From NCBI RefSeq assembly GCF_030867095.1, contig NC_081835.1:47599892-47663891 (forward strand): 64,000 bases of DNA, read 5' to 3'. Below are positions 38,720 through 50,934 of this stretch, in pieces. This DNA is from Alligator mississippiensis (Eukaryota > Chordata > Crocodylia > Alligatoridae). The notes beneath the pieces are model-generated. The model had not been told where the DNA came from. It saw nothing but the letters and a program-made list of their open reading frames with translations, and made no database searches. Both the position numbers and the translations under genes were made by a program. Each line of letters starts with the position of its first letter. Within the stretch, counting starts at the first letter, position 1.

Positions 38720-41700
38720 AACCTCAGTATAAGGGTGTCTCAGTCAGCATGGCTGCCCTGCTGGTGATGGGCTTCGGCCTGGCGGCTGTTAAGTTTCCCC
38801 AAGCCAGGCCTTGCAATTTTGGCTGCAGCTAACCCTTGTCTTTCATAGCTGTCTGGAGTGTGATGGACACTCACTGTCCTTACCAAATTCACTTCTATTC
38901 TTGCCTGTTGTCCTCTGGGGTTGTGAACACCACCTCCTTAGTATGGACCAAGACCCCAGACTCAGCTCTTCTGTGGCCTAAGGTACTAGATGGACACAAC
39001 CTGCTGCCCCTGGAGCCAGGGTTCTAGGGTACATGTGATCTAGGCGCAATTCCTAGGTAGAGCACATGGAACAACAGCTATGGGTTGGGAGGTTGCGAGT
39101 ATGTTTCCCTTGATCCCTTGCCCACAAGTATGGAGGAGTTCCGTTATTCCCACTCTGTGCAGGTCAGAGAGTTCAACTGTGACTTGCTTCAGGCCCAAGC
39201 GGGTGCGTGGCAAAGTCATGAATAAACCAGGTCTCTGAACTCCCAGTGTGTTGTCTGTGCAATCAGAGCCCTTTGTGTTCTGTAAATGTGTTCTGCTGCC
39301 TAGGGGCCCCTGGAGTACTTGAAGCAGGAGTCCCTGGTGCCCTGTTGCCTTTTGGAGTTTACCAACCCCCTAAACCCACCTCTCAAAGTGTGAACTTTCC
39401 CCTTTCCTCAAGGGCTGCCATGGAACCTCAGCAGGATAATTAAAATGTTGCATTTTTAGCCATTTTTATACCCCCTCCCAGAGCCCAGCAGCCAGCCCTG
39501 CTGCTCCCACCAGCCTGTAGCACCTGCACTGCAGTTCTGAGTGACTAGAGTCCATATGAGCTGGGCACCGAACTGAAAGTGTGCACAAGGGTCTGGGGAT
39601 GCTGTTTGACCAGGCCACAGGCCCAGGGAGGTTGTACAGAGCCTGCTTTTGGAATATGCCCCAGGTGGGGCAGAGGCCAAGGATCCAGGTTCAAGTGCAG
39701 CTGCACAGTGAAGGAAGGGCTTCCATTACACTTCTCACCAGGTAGCCAGTCCCCAGTACAGGTAGCAGCAGATTCCTGGCTCCCCTTGCCTTGGCATGAG
39801 ATGTCAGGTGCGACAGCTGGGAGCCCAAGTCCAGTGTGGGTCTTTTCCCTGAGCCTTACTGTCATGGGCCTCTTTGAGAGGCAAAAGTGGGGCTGGAACT
39901 TGCCCTAGGGTGGCCAGTGCAATTCCCCAGCTTCGAATGACCACCCACCACTCAACTGCTGGGAGTGGGATGTGCATGTACTAAAGCCCCCCTGGCTCCA
40001 CAGTGCAGTTTTCCCTGGTTTGGGCAGGCACAGGTTACTGTTTTCCTCTACATGCGTCGTCACCAGTAACAAGTGGTGTGAGGATTGCATTTAGCATCTG
40101 CTGCCTCTGTGCTATTATCCCCCTTTCCCTCTTCCCGCTCCTCTGGGCCTGTGGTTTCCCCATCCAGCCCCTTTCCTGGCTTACGTGCATCTGCAGTGCC
40201 CCTATGCAATTGCCTCTTTGCCCAGTGTCTTGGGCTTGTGGAGCTCAGGTCATCACTCTTATCTGGCTCTTTGTAGCCACTGTGTAAATAGTAATTAGTG
40301 TCCTGGATGTGAGTCAGCCCACAGGCCACTCTCCCAGCTGGGAGCAGATGTCTGTGCTGCCCCAGGCCAGGATGGGAATACTCTCAGGCAGGAAGGGGAA
40401 GTGCACATGCATGCCAGCAGTGTGACTGTGATGGCCCCCACCCTGAATCAGCAGATGGGCCTTTGCAGGTGGTTGGGCAGCTTACATATGTGGGACTGTT
40501 AAAGCTTTAGCTTCTGCATCACTCTCTAGCTGGACTGATTTTATAGGTAGGGTGTAGATAAAATGAAGTGTAGCTTGGTGTCTCCCCACTTTAATTAGCC
40601 AGTGGTGGCCTTACACTGAAAGGGGCTGAGCTGGAAGACCTGTTCTCCCACATCCCGTGAGCAGGCTCAGGAAGGGCAGGGCACACCAGGCTTCCTTCCC
40701 TGCTAGGACTTTTTCATGTCCACTCCAACCTGGGTGGAGGACTGCTTGCTGTGGTAGCACATTTCCCTTCTTGCACTGGTGTAATCTTCATCCCTGGTCC
40801 TTGTTGCCTGTGGACACTGGGCTGCATGTACACTGTGGGGAGGAGCCAGGCTGTGTAGCAGAGCTTTTCAGACCAGAACACCAACTCTGGTTACTTGAGG
40901 GGCCCAGGCAGCCTCCAATTCCTTGAGGGAGGGCAGTGCCTGGGTGGAAATCTTTCCAGCAGGCTCAGGATGGCCTGGGTTAGAGCCCTGAGTCTGATGC
41001 CTGGTTAGAACCTGATGCCTGGTGAGGGTCAGGAACAAAAGGGGGTAGCTGATATATGTTGAGTGGGCTGGCCAAATTTCTTCTCCAAGGGTTTCCTGAG
41101 CGCTGTGGGAGGAGGGCTGTGATTGTCAACCATTGGGAAGGGGCTGTCAGTGCCACTGAGGAAAAAGCAAACCAAGGATCTTCAGAGGCTACAAATGTAT
41201 GAATCAAATAAAAGGGGTCACCACGAATAAGTGCAACTGTATCTGCTGAGGCCCATGGCTCATGGAAAATGTGAAAGTCAAAGGAGGCTTGGGGCTGACA
41301 GGAGATGGCTGGGTTGGATGTCGCCAGAAGATGAGTACCAAACTGAAGCTGGGCCAACAGAAATGCCAGTGCATGTAGTACTGGGGGGGGGCTACAGGCT
41401 TGGAGGCTTGAGGTTGCATTGAAGGCAGGAGGAACCTTGGGAAACACCTGGGTGAGGAGGCACTTGCCCTTCAAAGTCTTAGGCACAGAAGCACCAGGAA
41501 AGTGATGATAAAAAAAACAGGGAGTGCAGGGAGCAGCGGGGACTTTACAGCAGGACAGGGGCTGCAAGCCAAACTTGCAGCAGCAGTGTGACTATCACGG
41601 TACCATCCCATGCAGCCCTCAGGGGAACAAAGCAGGGCTCAGGGCAGTGGGCACCAGACCTGAATGAAGAGTGCAAGGCCCGGGTGTGAAGCGGATCCTG

Positions 41701-42486
41701 GCCCTGGAGGGGGGGAGCAGTGATGCATTAGCTGCAGATGGGAACACAGACCTTGCTAAGGTGAGCTGAAGGAAACTTGTTGAATGAGGAAGAATGGAAC
41801 TTGAGCGAGCTCCACCCCGTGAGCTCTGATTGGAGCTGGCAGGAGGCTGGCTGGGCCTGGTACAGGCTGGCTGCTCTTCCCAGAGTTGATTACAGAAGCT
41901 GACAAACCAGACTGTCTACACTTGGCCTCCCGGCTGCTGACAGCCTCCCTCTGGAGGGAGCTCCCCAGAGCAGCTGGGGTTGGGAAGGAACCAGGCAAAG
42001 CTCTGGGGCTCCTGCTGTGACGTGAAGGACTGGACAAGGGAACGCTGTGGGAGCAGCCCTTCCCAATCGCCCTACGGGCTGCCTGCTCTGCTGGCACTGG
42101 ACTCATCTGCCCCGGGGCTGGTCAGTATCTGCACTGAAACGGGAAGAGGGGAGCAGCAGCTCTTGTGGGGTGACAGGTTTGTCCGGCCAGACTGGAGTGC
42201 CATCCTTGGAGCGTGGGATGGGAGCTCTCTTCCCCATGGTACCTCAGCCTGTCTGCCTGGGGGTCAGCATAAGGATGAATCCACAGGGCACCAGGACAGA
42301 GAACAGATACAGGTGCTGTTAATTCCCCTCAGTGCCAGCCCAGGACGGCTGTCCTGTAGGCAGAGCCTGCTCCCTGCCCCAGGCCCTTGGACACATCCTG
42401 CTGCAGCCTGACTCTTCACCACCATCCTGGAAGAAGGGGGAACACAAGCACAGCCAGCCCCCGCTGGGAGTCTCCCTGCCGCTGCT
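38720..42486. other. Intergenic, NDOR1 to RING gene
   Basis: No protein-like frame is recognised. An L2-type trace (ggcaaagtcatgaataaacc then aggtctctgaactcc) may lie at 39130-39245. A promoter for the downstream RING gene should be in the last part, but I see no CpG island or clear TATA box. Confidence 0.35.
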
Positions 42487-43539
42487 ATGATGAAGCAGCT
42501 GCAAGCGTGTCAGGAATCAGCCACAGAGGAGAACGACTCTGCCTTCAGGCCCCTGTGCAGGTCAGAGGGGGAAGATGATGCTGTGGGATGTGGCACGAGC
42601 TCCTGGATCTGTGGTCAGAGCGATACAGCAGCATCGCCTGAGCACAGAGGGGGTGCTCAGCCCTCAGGTGAGGTTCCCAGCACTCAGCTGGACCAGTGGG
42701 ACCTGGGGGATGTGCCGGAGCCTCTGCTGGAGACCCCCAAATCACTATCCATCTGCAGCTGCCCCAGTACATCGCTGCTGGGGGTACACCTGCCTGATGG
42801 CCCCACTCCCCTGGACAGCACCCCCCAGACACAAGAACCCAGCAGTAGCCAGAGTCCTGTACCTCCACAAGGGCTCCCCAGCCTGGAAGGGGCTGCCTGC
42901 CAGAGCCTGTCCTTGATCCTGCCCTGCAGGGAGGAAGGGGAGCAGGCTCCCAGTGATGGGGCAGGGGTGGTTGCATCCTGCTGCATTGAGGCGGAAGAAG
43001 GCAGTGGTGGTGAGGACGAGTGTCCCATCTGCACGGAGCCGTATGATGGCACACGGCACAAGCAGGCCCTGCTCAATTGTAACCATGTGCTGTGCAACAA
43101 CTGTCTAAACGCTATCATGGAGGCGGCAGATGCTGCTGAGATTGGGCGCGTGCGCTGCCCCATTTGCCGCCAGAAGACACCCATGCTGGAGTGGGAGATC
43201 TGCAAGCTGCAGGAGGAGATGCTGCTGCTGCATACCCAGCCATCCTCACCCTTGCCCCTGGCTGTGCCACACACACTTCCCGTGCGGCAGCCAGGCCTCT
43301 GGGGGGCCCTGGAGCACCACTTCCAGGTGCGCTTCCACACAGGCCGCATGGTGGGCTGCCTGCCCTGTGTGCGCTACCCGCTGTGCCTGATCCGTCGCCT
43401 GGGACATCTGGAGCAGCGTTGTCGCTGCTGCTACTTGCTGGCACTGATGATGCTGCTGTTGGCTGAGATGCTCAGCCTGCTGCTCGTATTCCTGCCCATT
43501 GTGCTCCTGGTGCTGCTTTTCCTTATCCTGGATAAGTAG
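42487..43539 (+). CDS. RING-finger protein with C-terminal membrane anchor (putative E3 ubiquitin ligase)
   Basis: An uninterrupted 350-codon frame. Residues 1-175 are low-complexity, acidic and Ser/Pro-rich. A C3HC4 RING follows with all eight ligands: C179, C182, C198, H200, C203, C206, C224, C227 (core CPICTEPYDG and CPICRQKTP). The C-terminus (about 315-348) is almost pure Leu/Met/Val/Ile, one long or two short membrane spans, ending LDK. This plan, RING followed by a terminal anchor, is that of RNF182, RNF183, RNF186 and RNF223, ER/endolysosomal ubiquitin ligases (established for the family). NDOR1's human neighbours RNF208 and RNF224 are also RING genes, but the match is not close enough to assign. 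The start has two adjacent ATGs; an upstream exon cannot be excluded. No nearby AATAAA was found. Confidence 0.85.
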   Translation: MMKQLQACQESATEENDSAFRPLCRSEGEDDAVGCGTSSWICGQSDTAASPEHRGGAQPSGEVPSTQLDQWDLGDVPEPLLETPKSLSICSCPSTSLLGVHLPDGPTPLDSTPQTQEPSSSQSPVPPQGLPSLEGAACQSLSLILPCREEGEQAPSDGAGVVASCCIEAEEGSGGEDECPICTEPYDGTRHKQALLNCNHVLCNNCLNAIMEAADAAEIGRVRCPICRQKTPMLEWEICKLQEEMLLLHTQPSSPLPLAVPHTLPVRQPGLWGALEHHFQVRFHTGRMVGCLPCVRYPLCLIRRLGHLEQRCRCCYLLALMMLLLAEMLSLLLVFLPIVLLVLLFLILDK

Positions 43540-44241
43540 TTGCCTGATGGCAAGGAAAGGAAAGACGTGCTCCAAAAGGAGACACTGGCCTGGAAGGGCC
43601 TCCTGTTCCCCATCATTGCAGGAGGACCAGGTTGGAGTGTCGGGCAGCACAGAGCAGCAGGAACTAGGTGTCCTGGCCAGCAACCCCACCCAGTGAGCCC
43701 AGTTCAGCCAGCCGTGCTGCAGCCCCCTGTGGGTTGCTGCTGCTCCCCTCAGCAGAGCAAAGCCCTTCTTGCTGAGCTGGACTGGGCTGCTGGCACAGAA
43801 GCAGCTGGTAGAGCACCCAGGGAGCCACCCCTGGGTCTCCTGGATCTCCTGGAAAGGCTCATAGCCCTTCTGGAGGCAGCACATTTCCTGAGGTATAGGC
43901 ATGAGCTTCAGGCAAGGGGATGCCCAGAGCTGACAAGTTCGGAGTGGGAATGGGGCAGCGGACCCAGCCAGTCCAATGCAGAATTTATACTCTGCATTGA
44001 AGGTTATACTCCCAGCAGTGCCCAGGGAGTCCCAGAGCCAAAACCAATACTTCTGTCACCCAGTTACTTTATGACCCAGCTAGTGGCAGTGGAGCAGCGC
44101 TGGGGCAGAAGTGTGAAGCAGGACAGAGGAGAGGCTGCTGGTACCATGCTCCAGCTCAAGCTTCTCCATCGCAGATGGCATGTGCTTCAGAAAGGCTGGC
44201 TGAGTTCAGAGCCAGGTCATGCAGCCCAGCACCCTGGCTGA
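43540..44241 (+). other. In-frame open stretch after the RING gene stop
   Basis: Past the TAG of the RING gene the same frame stays open for 233 more codons. It is probably 3' UTR, but it includes a plausible amphipathic helix (LLDLLERLIALLEAAHFL). The next in-frame stop is at about 44239. I see no domain. It is listed because one stop separates two long frames. Confidence 0.35.
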
Positions 44242-44244
44242 AGG

Positions 44245-46700
44245 CAGGCCGCCTCCATCACTCCCTCAGCATGTGCACAGCTCTGCCATTGCCCTCCCCT
44301 CCAGATCTACAGCTGCCCGCTATCCCAGCCTGGGGGTTGTCTCTCAGCTCTGTGCCATCCCTGGCGCCTCAGTCCAGTGAACTACATGAGGCTTTTGTGA
44401 CATGCAACTGGGAGCAGTGAGACCCACCAAACTCACTGAACTTGTGACTGAGTGGATGTAAGCCCAGTCTGCCAGGACCGAGCCATAGCCTCAGACAATG
44501 GCTCTCACAGTAGGACTGAGCTGCCTGCCAGGAGGCAGCGGGTAACAATGTGTTCCATGTGTCCTACAGCCTTGTGACTCGGCAAGCAAAGACACCCTCT
44601 GTTCCAGCCATCCTGCGCTGTGTTTGATGCTCTTGGGCTATAAAGGCACTGGCAGAGCAGCTTGCCACTCCATATTCATGATCTATCTCCATTTGCATGG
44701 GGCCAGCTCAGCTCCACACTGCATGCAGCAGCAGGCAGCAGAGGGGTGCTGTCCTCTGTATGCCCTGATGCTGTGTCCCCAGTGTTCCCAGCAGTGCAGC
44801 ATCAGGCCTCAGCAGCCTCCTGTCATACAAGGCTGTGGTACACTTTGTGGGTGAGGGGCATTGCTGATCCTGATGACTCATGAGCTGGAGGTGGAGCTGG
44901 AGGTGGGGTAGGTCATAGCTCTGACCCTAGTCTACCCAATGGGGGCAGCAGTGCTGAGCAAGGGCCCCTTTTTACAGCTATTCTCAGATCAAGAAGCTCC
45001 TGGCATTTTGCTGAGCTGAAGAAAAGCCTGGGCTCCCATGAGCTTGGACAGAGTCCCTAGGTTTAAACCTTTGTTGCTAGTAGGCAGGACCCTTCCCCCA
45101 TTGCAGCAGCTCAGGATGGGCACTCAGCCCTTTACAGTTTAGAGCCAGTGCCAGGGCAGCTGTGCTCCCCACCCCTAGCACTTGCACCCTGCTCACAGAC
45201 CTCATGCTCTGCCCCCTCCCTCCCCATGGGTGCCAGGCACCAGCTGTTCTTCACTGTTTGCCCTTACTTACAGATAAGGGAGCAAACAATGCCTTGCTGC
45301 CCCCAAGGGCAGAGGAATGTCAGACATCGTTCCCAGCACCTGCACCAGCACTACCCCATGGCCAAGACATGTTAGTGTGAGGGCAACAGCACAGGACCCT
45401 TCCCAAGGGTCTGACCCACAGCCCATGCCATACCCCACTGCAGTGCTAAGTGCTTGCAATGGGTTGTGCTAGGTGCTCCCTGTACAGCCCTGGTGCCGGA
45501 AGAGTCACCTGTCACCCTGGAGATGGGGTGGGTCAAGCAGGAGGAAGAGTTGTGGGAGCACAGAGGACAGAGGTGTAACAGGCAATGTGGGCAGCAGGGG
45601 CCAGGCCAGCAGCTGCAGCAGCTGATGATCTTGTGCCCCCTCTATGTGGGCACCTAAGGTTGGAATCCCAGGGGCTTACTCCTCATTAGCTCCAGCTGGT
45701 TTGGCTTGCAAAGCAGTCCTCAGGCAAGGCTGCCACAATCAACTGCAGCCCCAGCCAGGGTCTCTGACATCTTCCTGAGCCCAGTATGTGGGGAATGTCC
45801 CTCCCGAAGAAAGGAGCTAGTTCCCCATCACCAGGCCCATGCTCTAAAACTGCAGGTAACTGTGGTCCCTGCAGCCTCACCCTTGACCCTTGCAGCCCAG
45901 GCCATAATGGTGATACTGGGAGCAACCCCTGCCTCCTTCATCCCTGCGTGTCCAGGCCTGGGAGCTGGGGCAGGAGGGGCTACGCAGAGGCAGGGGAAGG
46001 GGATCTTGGACAAACCAAACTGCTTCCCGTTGGTGCCCCCTGCCAGTATGATGGGGCCTGGCACAGGCCAAGCCTTCCCAGCAGAGCTACAGCCCAGGAC
46101 AGCCACAGAGTCAAGCCCTTCTGTGGCCCCTTCGAGCCAAGCTTTGTGAGTGTGTGTGTCTGTGCCCATGCCTGTGCCTGCATGGGGGAAGGGGGGTGGG
46201 GGAGTGTGTTAGGCCTGAGTTCTGCCAGGGCAGCCGAGCTGGCTTTGCAGGGCTGTGCTATGACCTGTAGTTTCCAGAAGGCCCCAGGCACCAGCTAGTA
46301 CCCAAGACTGCCCAAGCTGAGATGTGTCAGCCTCTGCAGCTGCCCTGACCCAGGAGAATGGGCTGGCTGCTCCTTCATCAGTGCATTGCATCCTGTGCAT
46401 TGACATTGGTCCTGACCTGACAGCTTGGGACCTCTACCAAGCTCTCACCATCCCTACAAGACACCAACACCACCTCATCTCCTGCCCCCCTCCAGGTAGG
46501 ACTTCATTCCCCACACATGGAGAACTGTGCACCAACTTCATGGGGCATCAATTAAACCAGCACTGGCTTCTCCCAAAGTAGGGCCCAAAGGGCTGGGCAA
46601 ACAGCCTACAGCCCTGCAGCTTTAAGATGGCAGGTGCCAGTACACAGTACAACCAGGCAGTGCTTGCAAATGCACTGTTGTATCTTCTTCTGGCAGCTCT
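44245..46700. other. gene-free stretch
   Basis: GC-rich with many chance frames on both strands, none with a protein-like pattern I recognise. No repeat is named. Confidence 0.4.
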
Positions 46701-46701
46701 T

Positions 46702-47146
46702 GGGTGCATCTACATGTGCAATTAATGCAAAGCAATAAACTCCAGAGCTTATTGCTCCGGAGTTTATTGCTACTGGGTGCATTATTTGCGTGTGCGTCTG
46801 GGGCTGCAGCACGTTGCACAAGGTCAAAGCAGCACTGCCTGGCAGGGGTCCTGGGGGTCAGCCTGCCAGCCCAGCTCTGCTCTCTGCTGGCTCAACAAGC
46901 TTCAAAGGGGCTGGCTGGGACATGAGTGTCAGGCTAGCCAGCAGGCAACCTCAGCACTAAAGCACCCTCATGCCCCAGCTGGCTCAGGCAGTATAGTACT
47001 TGTACTTGAGCAGGATAGTACTTGTAAATCGTAAAAGTTAATTACTTTACTCCAGCCTAATAGGGGTGCACGAATAGATGTGCAATATTTACTGTGGAGC
47101 TAATTTATCTACTCCACAGTAAACGTCTTGTATAGACCTATAGCCC
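46702..47146. mobile_element. 445-bp MITE with a hairpin near each end
   Basis: The left end GGGTGCATCTACATGTGC nearly equals the TIR of the 2.4-kb element in NDOR1 intron 2 (GGGCACATCTACATGAGC). The right end, read on the other strand, starts GGGCTATAGGTCTATACAAG. Each end carries its own palindrome: CAATAAACTCC/GGAGTTTATTG (46733-46743 with 46759-46769) and TTTACTGTGGAG/CTCCACAGTAAA (47088-47099 with 47112-47123). No clear target duplication was found. MITEs named Chompy are known from crocodilians; identity with them is untested. Confidence 0.65.
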
Positions 47147-47149
47147 TCG

Positions 47150-48540
47150 AGTGCTGATCTACTCTTGCAAACCAGGAGCTGCCCCAGACTACCAAGGCAC
47201 TCTCGTCACAAGCACACAGCATTGTTGGGCACTGACCAGCTCACTCCTGGCCATCACAGAGGTGTGTGCACATTATCACAGGCAGCAACATCTTCTTTGC
47301 ATCCATGCAACTCTCCTGACCTAGCTGCAAATCCCCATGAAGCCCCAACTACACTGGAGCATAGGTGTGAATACAGGGCTGTGGCATGGGAAGCTACAGG
47401 GGTCTGACAGCTCAGAGCTAACACAGCCCTGCTGAGCCCTTGCACTACCCATGTCTGGGGGGCCTAGCAGCTAGGGAAGCCCTAAGCCCTCACGCTCTGG
47501 AAGATCATCTAATTTCCACAGCACTGGGGTGCACCACAGGAGTGCCCCCCCACATCCGATAAGGCATTCAGAGCGAGGCTCAGCACCAGGCAACATCTAT
47601 ACAGAAGAGGGGCTGGGAGTGGGACCAGCCTTGAATCATGACATGAGTTCAGGTGGCCTAGCCTTGGTTTGGGAAAGGTCTCGGCCGCCATCCATCTTCC
47701 CCATGGCCAGGGCTCCCAAACGCTGGCAGCAGGCAATTGCATATACTCCCTTCCACAGGGCCAGCTGCCAGACACTGACCATGCAGCTGTGGGGGGAGTT
47801 ATGCCCGTTGTGAGGAAAAGGGGAAGCAGTGGAGAGGCCTGAGGGAGAGACGCAGGCAGGCAGAGAGAGCTGGGCTCAGGGCGGGCAGGGAGAGGTAAAC
47901 ACGTGGGGGAAGCAGGCTGGTGAGAGGGAGAACAGGAGGAGGACAGATGACTAGCCAGGGTCAGATACTGCCCCATCTTGGCAGGAGATGACCCTGTGTG
48001 ACCCTGGCCCCTGCCAGGGGATAGGAGCCAGGGAAACAAGAGTCGCTGCATCCTGCCATCACTCCTGGCTTGCGTGGGGTGGGTGTGAGCAGGTGGGGGG
48101 GCTGGCGTGGCAATGAACATGGCCAGGCCCCTGTGCAGGCCCACCCGGGAGGTGGTAGAGTTAGTGAGCTGCCAAGCTCCCTGCTCCACCCCTACGCGCA
48201 GTCTTCTTCAGATCAGGATACTTCCACTCGCGCAGGCCCCTCAGCGCCACCTATGGCAGCAAAGCCAAGCAGGGCAAGACTTGGCAGCCATAAAATTGCA
48301 CGCTGTAAAGCGGAGGTGGTGGTAAATACCCAGCCTAGTGCATCTGGACTGGTGTGCTGGGCCCAGCCCGTGGTGCCAGGGTAGGGCTGGGAGCTTGTGG
48401 GGTCCCCTGGGCTTGCAAGCGGCCCCAACAGCACAGGTCACAGGGGAGCCTGGTGCTTGCTGCTCTGTACTGGTCACTCCAGCCAGTGGCTCCTAAGGAC
48501 AGGCCTGGGATAGGCAAGAGCAGGCTGCACCTAGCTGCGG
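47150..48540. other. gene-free stretch
   Basis: No gene or repeat is recognised. Moderately GC-rich with chance frames. Confidence 0.35.
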
Positions 48541-48544
48541 GGAG

Positions 48545-48745
48545 GGGGCTGCTCATTAGCAACTGCGTCTAATTCGATTAGCCAGCTGCAGTGGCGGCGG
48601 ATTGTGCTTTCCCTGCACAAGGCTCCTGGCAGCAGCAGCTGCTGCCAAGGGAGGGGGCAGGGAGGGCTTCACCAGCCATGAATATTTCAGCAGCGAGGAG
48701 GGATGCAGGATTCAGTGTCTGCAGAGCTGTTGCCTAGCAACGGGC
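48545..48745. promoter_or_regulatory. Candidate enhancer/promoter: P3 homeodomain site, E-box and RFX X-box
   Basis: TAATTCGATTA (48570-48580) is a palindromic TAAT-N3-ATTA site for paired-class homeodomains. CAGCTG follows at about 48584. GTTGCCTAGCAAC (48729-48741) is a perfect palindromic RFX X-box. Between them lie catgaatattt and CpG-containing sequence. Such clustering is typical of regulatory DNA and X-boxes mark many ciliary genes. No transcript is identified. Confidence 0.45.
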
Positions 48746-48749
48746 CTCT

Positions 48750-50835
48750 CCTCCGGCGGGGGAGCAAGCAGGATATTTTCCAGCTGGATTCTGCATCTTG
48801 AGCAGGGTGGTCTGGGCATGGAGCGCCGGCCTGAGGAACTGGGTAGTGCTGTGGGCCGGGGGCAGTGCCCATCTCTGCAGTGTATAAGCTCCCGTCCCTG
48901 CTCGTCCTGCAACTCTTGGGCCGTTGTGCTCAGGAAATTCAACGGGGCCTTGCTTCCAGCGGGGCTGGGCACGGCTGTGGGCTTGCTTGGCACTGTGCTT
49001 GTTCCTGGAGCTCTCAGGGATTCATTCTCCCAGTGAGCTCCTTGGGGTAACAGCCAGGCTGATGCCAATGCTAGTGGCCTCGGTAAGGCAAGAGCCCTGC
49101 CTGAGATCCATGAGAGGCAGGGCAGGGCAGGGCAAGGGGAGCAACCACCTCAGCCTCGTTTGCTATTCCTGGTCCCTGACCTCCATTGCAGGAGCACCCA
49201 GCTGGGAGGGACTAGGTATGGGGCAGGAGCCCCAGCATGCCTGACCCTGCCTCCCAGCCAGCTGGGCCTCCCACGTACAACAGGTGAAGCAGCACGTGCA
49301 TGGCTGCTAAGCAAACAATCCTCTTTGAGGCCGCCAAGCCACCCACGTGCCCCTGTGCCCTGGTACACGGACCTGACACCTCCCAGAACTTCCCCACTTC
49401 CTGCAAGTGCTCTTTTCCCACCTGCCCGCCATTGGGCAGGGGGCCAGGGCCCTGCTTTGCCTTGCTCCAGGTGTGGGCACGGGCCTGAAAGGACATAGCA
49501 AGTCCTCACTGCCTGGCTGGGAACGCCATGCTCTATGGGAAAGACAAATGACTGGAGAAGTTTAATGAGACGTCCCAAGAGCCTGTACTCCCAAGTCCTG
49601 CCCGTCCACAGCCCTGGGGTTACAGCTCTTCCCAAGAGCAAAGCCAGCAGCATTGTGCAAGTGACCAGTTGCCCTACCTTTGAACCCGGGGGGAGGGGGA
49701 GGGAGCCTGACCACAGTGCCCAGGAAGTGAGCCATATGCTGTTTCCTCCAGGGGCTGGCCGGCAGCTTGGTTTTTGTCTCTGTGTGTAGTAGTGACTGAG
49801 ACTCTGCTCCAGGAACTGCTGGGTGCATGGTGCTGTCACCCCCTCGTGCTGATTGCTATCTCCCATGGTCCAGCCACACCCTGCCCAGGCACTGCATTCA
49901 TCCCAGGTCAGCTGCCAGCTTAGTCACAGGCAACACTTCCTCATTCCACTTTGCAGGGTGAACAAACAGGGCAGGGAAGGGATGAGGAGGAGTTTCTATT
50001 AAGGCGGTGGAGGTGGGGGATTGCTCTGTCACAACCAGGATACTCCTCTAGCTGCCAGGTGATTTCTGGCCTCCTTGGCCCTGAGCACCCAGGGCTGCCC
50101 TACAATAGCAAAGATGTCCTCCCAGACAGCTCTGGCACTCCTGGGCGCTCCTTGGAAGCTGGAGGTGGAGGGGCAGAGCCTCCATCCTATGGAGAGTTGT
50201 GTGGCATTTGTCAGTGTAGCTGTAGTGTTTCAGCAGAAAAGGCGCAGAGCTGGGCTCTCGCACCCACAGGACCCAGGTGCTTCTGACACATGAGAAATTT
50301 TGCACTCATTTAATTAAGGCCTGAGTTCACAAAAGGACCAGTGTGTCAAGGGCTTGACTAGCTTCTTCTGTGAGCATCTAAGCCCAAAGTACAGTTCCTC
50401 AGAACTCCTGCCCATCTTCTGGCCCTTCCTGGAAGTACCTACATTTCCATTAGGATTCTCTACATGCCTAAACTTTGTCTCTGGTCCTGACCTGAACTAC
50501 CTATTTTGGCAGCATGGAGCAGGTGGGTTTCTATCCCCTGCTGAAACCCTGGCATGGCCCAGAAACTGGGTGCTCTCCTGCTTGTAGAGTCCAATGGAGT
50601 AGGCATTCTCAAAACATCAGGCCCTTACAACGCAGTTATGAGGTGGTGGTCCCCTCTTTACCCAACACTTCAGGCTAAATCAATCAGGCAGCATGTGGTG
50701 GGAGACCAAGATCCACTTCCTCAAGTGACCTGAGAAGAATTGAATCTGTAGGAAGGCTCGTTCAGTCTTTCCACTGGCAGTTGTTTCTCTTTTCAGGGAA
50801 TAATTAAATGTTCATCGAGCCAGTGAAAGGGAGGG
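48750..50835. other. gene-free stretch
   Basis: No convincing coding or repeat signal. Long frames on both strands here look like composition effects. Confidence 0.35.
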
Positions 50836-50839
50836 AACA

Positions 50840-50905
50840 TGACTTTGGCACCTAGTGGTTAAGGCACTCATCAGAGACAGAGAAGAATCAGTATCCAATG
50901 ACTAT
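50840..50905 (+). mobile_element. tRNA-like SINE head fragment
   Basis: The sequence cacctagtggttaaggcactcatc, read as ctagtggttaaggcac, is a pol III A-box-like start of the reptile tRNA-like SINE found several times nearby. It is short and decayed. Confidence 0.4.
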
Positions 50906-50934
50906 ACAACTATTTTATATGATAGTGTTAGAGT

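Noticed and set aside
42487-43539. Naming the RING gene RNF208 or RNF224 from position alone
   Set aside because: Residues outside the zinc ligands do not match either human protein as I recall them, and human RNF208 lies on the opposite strand to NDOR1.
49150-49866. 238-codon minus-strand frame, with overlapping long frames on the plus strand
   Set aside because: Gly/Pro/Leu-rich without family pattern. Several overlapping frames of similar length show this is a composition effect.
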